Positions 5,406-5,957 of a DNA stretch of 5,957 nucleotides are shown here, one piece after another. Source of the DNA: an uncultured Haemophilus sp. (lineage in GTDB: Bacteria > Pseudomonadota > Gammaproteobacteria > Enterobacterales > Pasteurellaceae); contig CAUGKJ010000065.1 in the NCBI GenBank assembly GCA_959600045.1, positions 1 through 5,957 of the forward strand, written 5' to 3'. The notes under the pieces are model-generated. The model was not told the origin of the DNA and made no database searches. It was given only the letters and a program-made list of their open reading frames with translations. The position numbers and the translations under genes were made by a program. Every line of letters begins with the position of its first letter. Within the stretch, counting starts at the first letter, position 1.

Positions 5406-5869
5406 TATTTATCCTTTTCTTTGAGTAAAGCCGATAAACGCGCATTCTCTTCGTCATCTAAAATCGCATCAGAATTGACCGCACTTGGGCTTTTTGATTT
5501 ACGTTTAAATACAAATAAAATGCCAATCAACACTAACAAAATTGGGGCAATCCATAATACGATTGTTGACGTCGTCATTGGTGGATCATAAGTCACAAAA
5601 TTGCCATAACGTTGAATCATATAATCGACAACTTCACTTCGTTTTTTACCTTCTTGCAACAACTCAAATACTTTGCCACGCATATCTACAGCAATAGTTG
5701 CATTCGAATCAGCAATATTGTTATTTTGACATTGAGGACAACGCAATTCTTGTGTTAATTGATGATAGTCTTTTTCTTGCTCTGGTGATGCAAAATTCAA
5801 TGCATCAATAGAAGCTGTCGCCGAGATACTCACAAAAAGTGCGGTTAAAAAAAGCCATGATCTTTTCAT
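5405..5869 (-). CDS. ccmH: Cytochrome c maturation protein CcmH (thiol oxidoreductase)
   Basis: CcmH is a membrane-anchored periplasmic thiol protein that handles the CxxCH cysteines of apocytochrome c before haem ligation with CcmF and CcmG. The 154-residue product has a signal peptide (MKRSWLFLTALFVSISATA, likely cleaved after A19). It then has the diagnostic LRCPQCQ at 42-48 with the redox pair C44/C47, a short helical domain ending near YGNFVTYDPP (88-97), one transmembrane segment at about 103-121, and a basic stop-transfer KRKSKS. A charged cytoplasmic tail of about 30 residues follows. This is the short CcmH form, without the C-terminal TPR domain present in E. coli; that part is the next gene, ccmI. 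The ATG overlaps the ccmG stop as TAATG, with GGAG 8 nt upstream. Two exact uptake sequences lie inside the gene, one in the signal peptide codons and one in the tail. Confidence 0.96.
   Translation of the reverse strand: MKRSWLFLTALFVSISATASIDALNFASPEQEKDYHQLTQELRCPQCQNNNIADSNATIAVDMRGKVFELLQEGKKRSEVVDYMIQRYGNFVTYDPPMTTSTIVLWIAPILLVLIGILFVFKRKSKSPSAVNSDAILDDEENARLSALLKEKDK
5478..5486 (-). repeat. DNA uptake sequence within the ccmH tail
   Basis: An exact ACCGCACTT, which is AAGTGCGGT on the coding strand of ccmH. It encodes part of the SPSAV segment in the cytoplasmic tail, beyond the membrane span, where sequence constraint is probably low. Confidence 0.85.
5837..5845 (+). repeat. DNA uptake sequence within the ccmH signal peptide
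   Basis: An exact AAGTGCGGT preceded by A, followed by one base and AAAAAA, which fits the first block of the extended consensus. It reads antisense to ccmH and covers codons for the hydrophobic core (LTALF), another region tolerant of substitution. Confidence 0.88.
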
Positions 5870-5957
5870 TATGGTTTCTCCGCGAGTTTGTCATAAATCG
5901 GTTTTAAGGTCTCATTCCAAACGCGTTCATTCACATCACCCGCTAAGCGATAATGAA
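5869..5957 (-). CDS. ccmG: CcmG/DsbE thioredoxin-like protein, C-terminal fragment (cut by window edge)
   Basis: The last 28 codons of a gene that continues beyond the right edge. The visible residues begin HYRLAGDVNERVWNETLKP and end LAEKP before TAA. They match the C-terminus of CcmG/DsbE, where the E. coli protein has a similar YRHAGDLNPRVWEE stretch after the thioredoxin fold. CcmG is a membrane-anchored periplasmic disulfide reductase that reduces apocytochrome c and CcmH. The redox CxxC motif lies outside the window and cannot be checked. The stop overlaps the ccmH start (TAATG), giving the order ccmG-ccmH-ccmI typical of System I operons. The partial length does not indicate a pseudogene; it is only the window boundary. 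Confidence 0.85.
   Translation of the reverse strand, partial: HYRLAGDVNERVWNETLKPIYDKLAEKP

Noticed and set aside
5869..5957. ccmG fragment as a pseudogene
   Set aside because: The frame is intact to the window edge and matches a normal CcmG C-terminus, so it is only cut by the boundary.

Overview
The window looks like chromosome from a Pasteurellaceae bacterium, most likely Haemophilus sensu stricto (H. parainfluenzae-like) or a close relative such as Aggregatibacter. The main sign is six exact copies of the Hin-type DNA uptake sequence AAGTGCGGT/ACCGCACTT, at 236, 1059, 3129, 4935, 5478 and 5837. Some are followed by the AT-rich blocks of the extended consensus. The AT-rich composition and the protein sequences agree. 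Species cannot be fixed by eye.

The left half (15-3113, + strand) holds a small acidic protein of unknown function ending in a CxxCxxC tail. After it come upp (uracil phosphoribosyltransferase), uraA (uracil:H+ symporter of the NCS2 family) and hda (DnaA-related inactivator of initiator DnaA). UraA imports uracil and Upp converts it to UMP with PRPP. The order upp-uraA-hda is also that of E. coli. Here each gene is followed by a convincing intrinsic terminator (991-1017, 2360-2394, 3121-3158), so the three genes may be only partly co-transcribed. hda begins at a GTG with no visible Shine-Dalgarno sequence, only 23 nt after the uraA terminator.

The right half (3169-5957) is read on the - strand. 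It is the distal part of a cytochrome c maturation (System I) operon: the 3' end of ccmG/dsbE, then ccmH and ccmI. These three and the next gene, a YaeR-like VOC metalloprotein, are joined by TAATG stop/start overlaps, which indicates translational coupling. Two unrecognised exported proteins follow: a periplasmic protein of about 197 aa with a signal peptide, and a 98-aa lipoprotein ending in CHHCW. The lipoprotein's ribosome binding site lies in the last codons of its upstream partner. The two half-operons converge on a bidirectional terminator at 3121-3158. One stem arm of that terminator contains an exact uptake sequence, and the other contains a copy with one mismatch.

Most of the window is ordinary housekeeping sequence. 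The parts that standard families do not explain are the exported pair at the end of the ccm operon and the small CxxCxxC protein at the left edge. No RNA genes, insertion sequences, CRISPR arrays, prophage or defence genes were seen.
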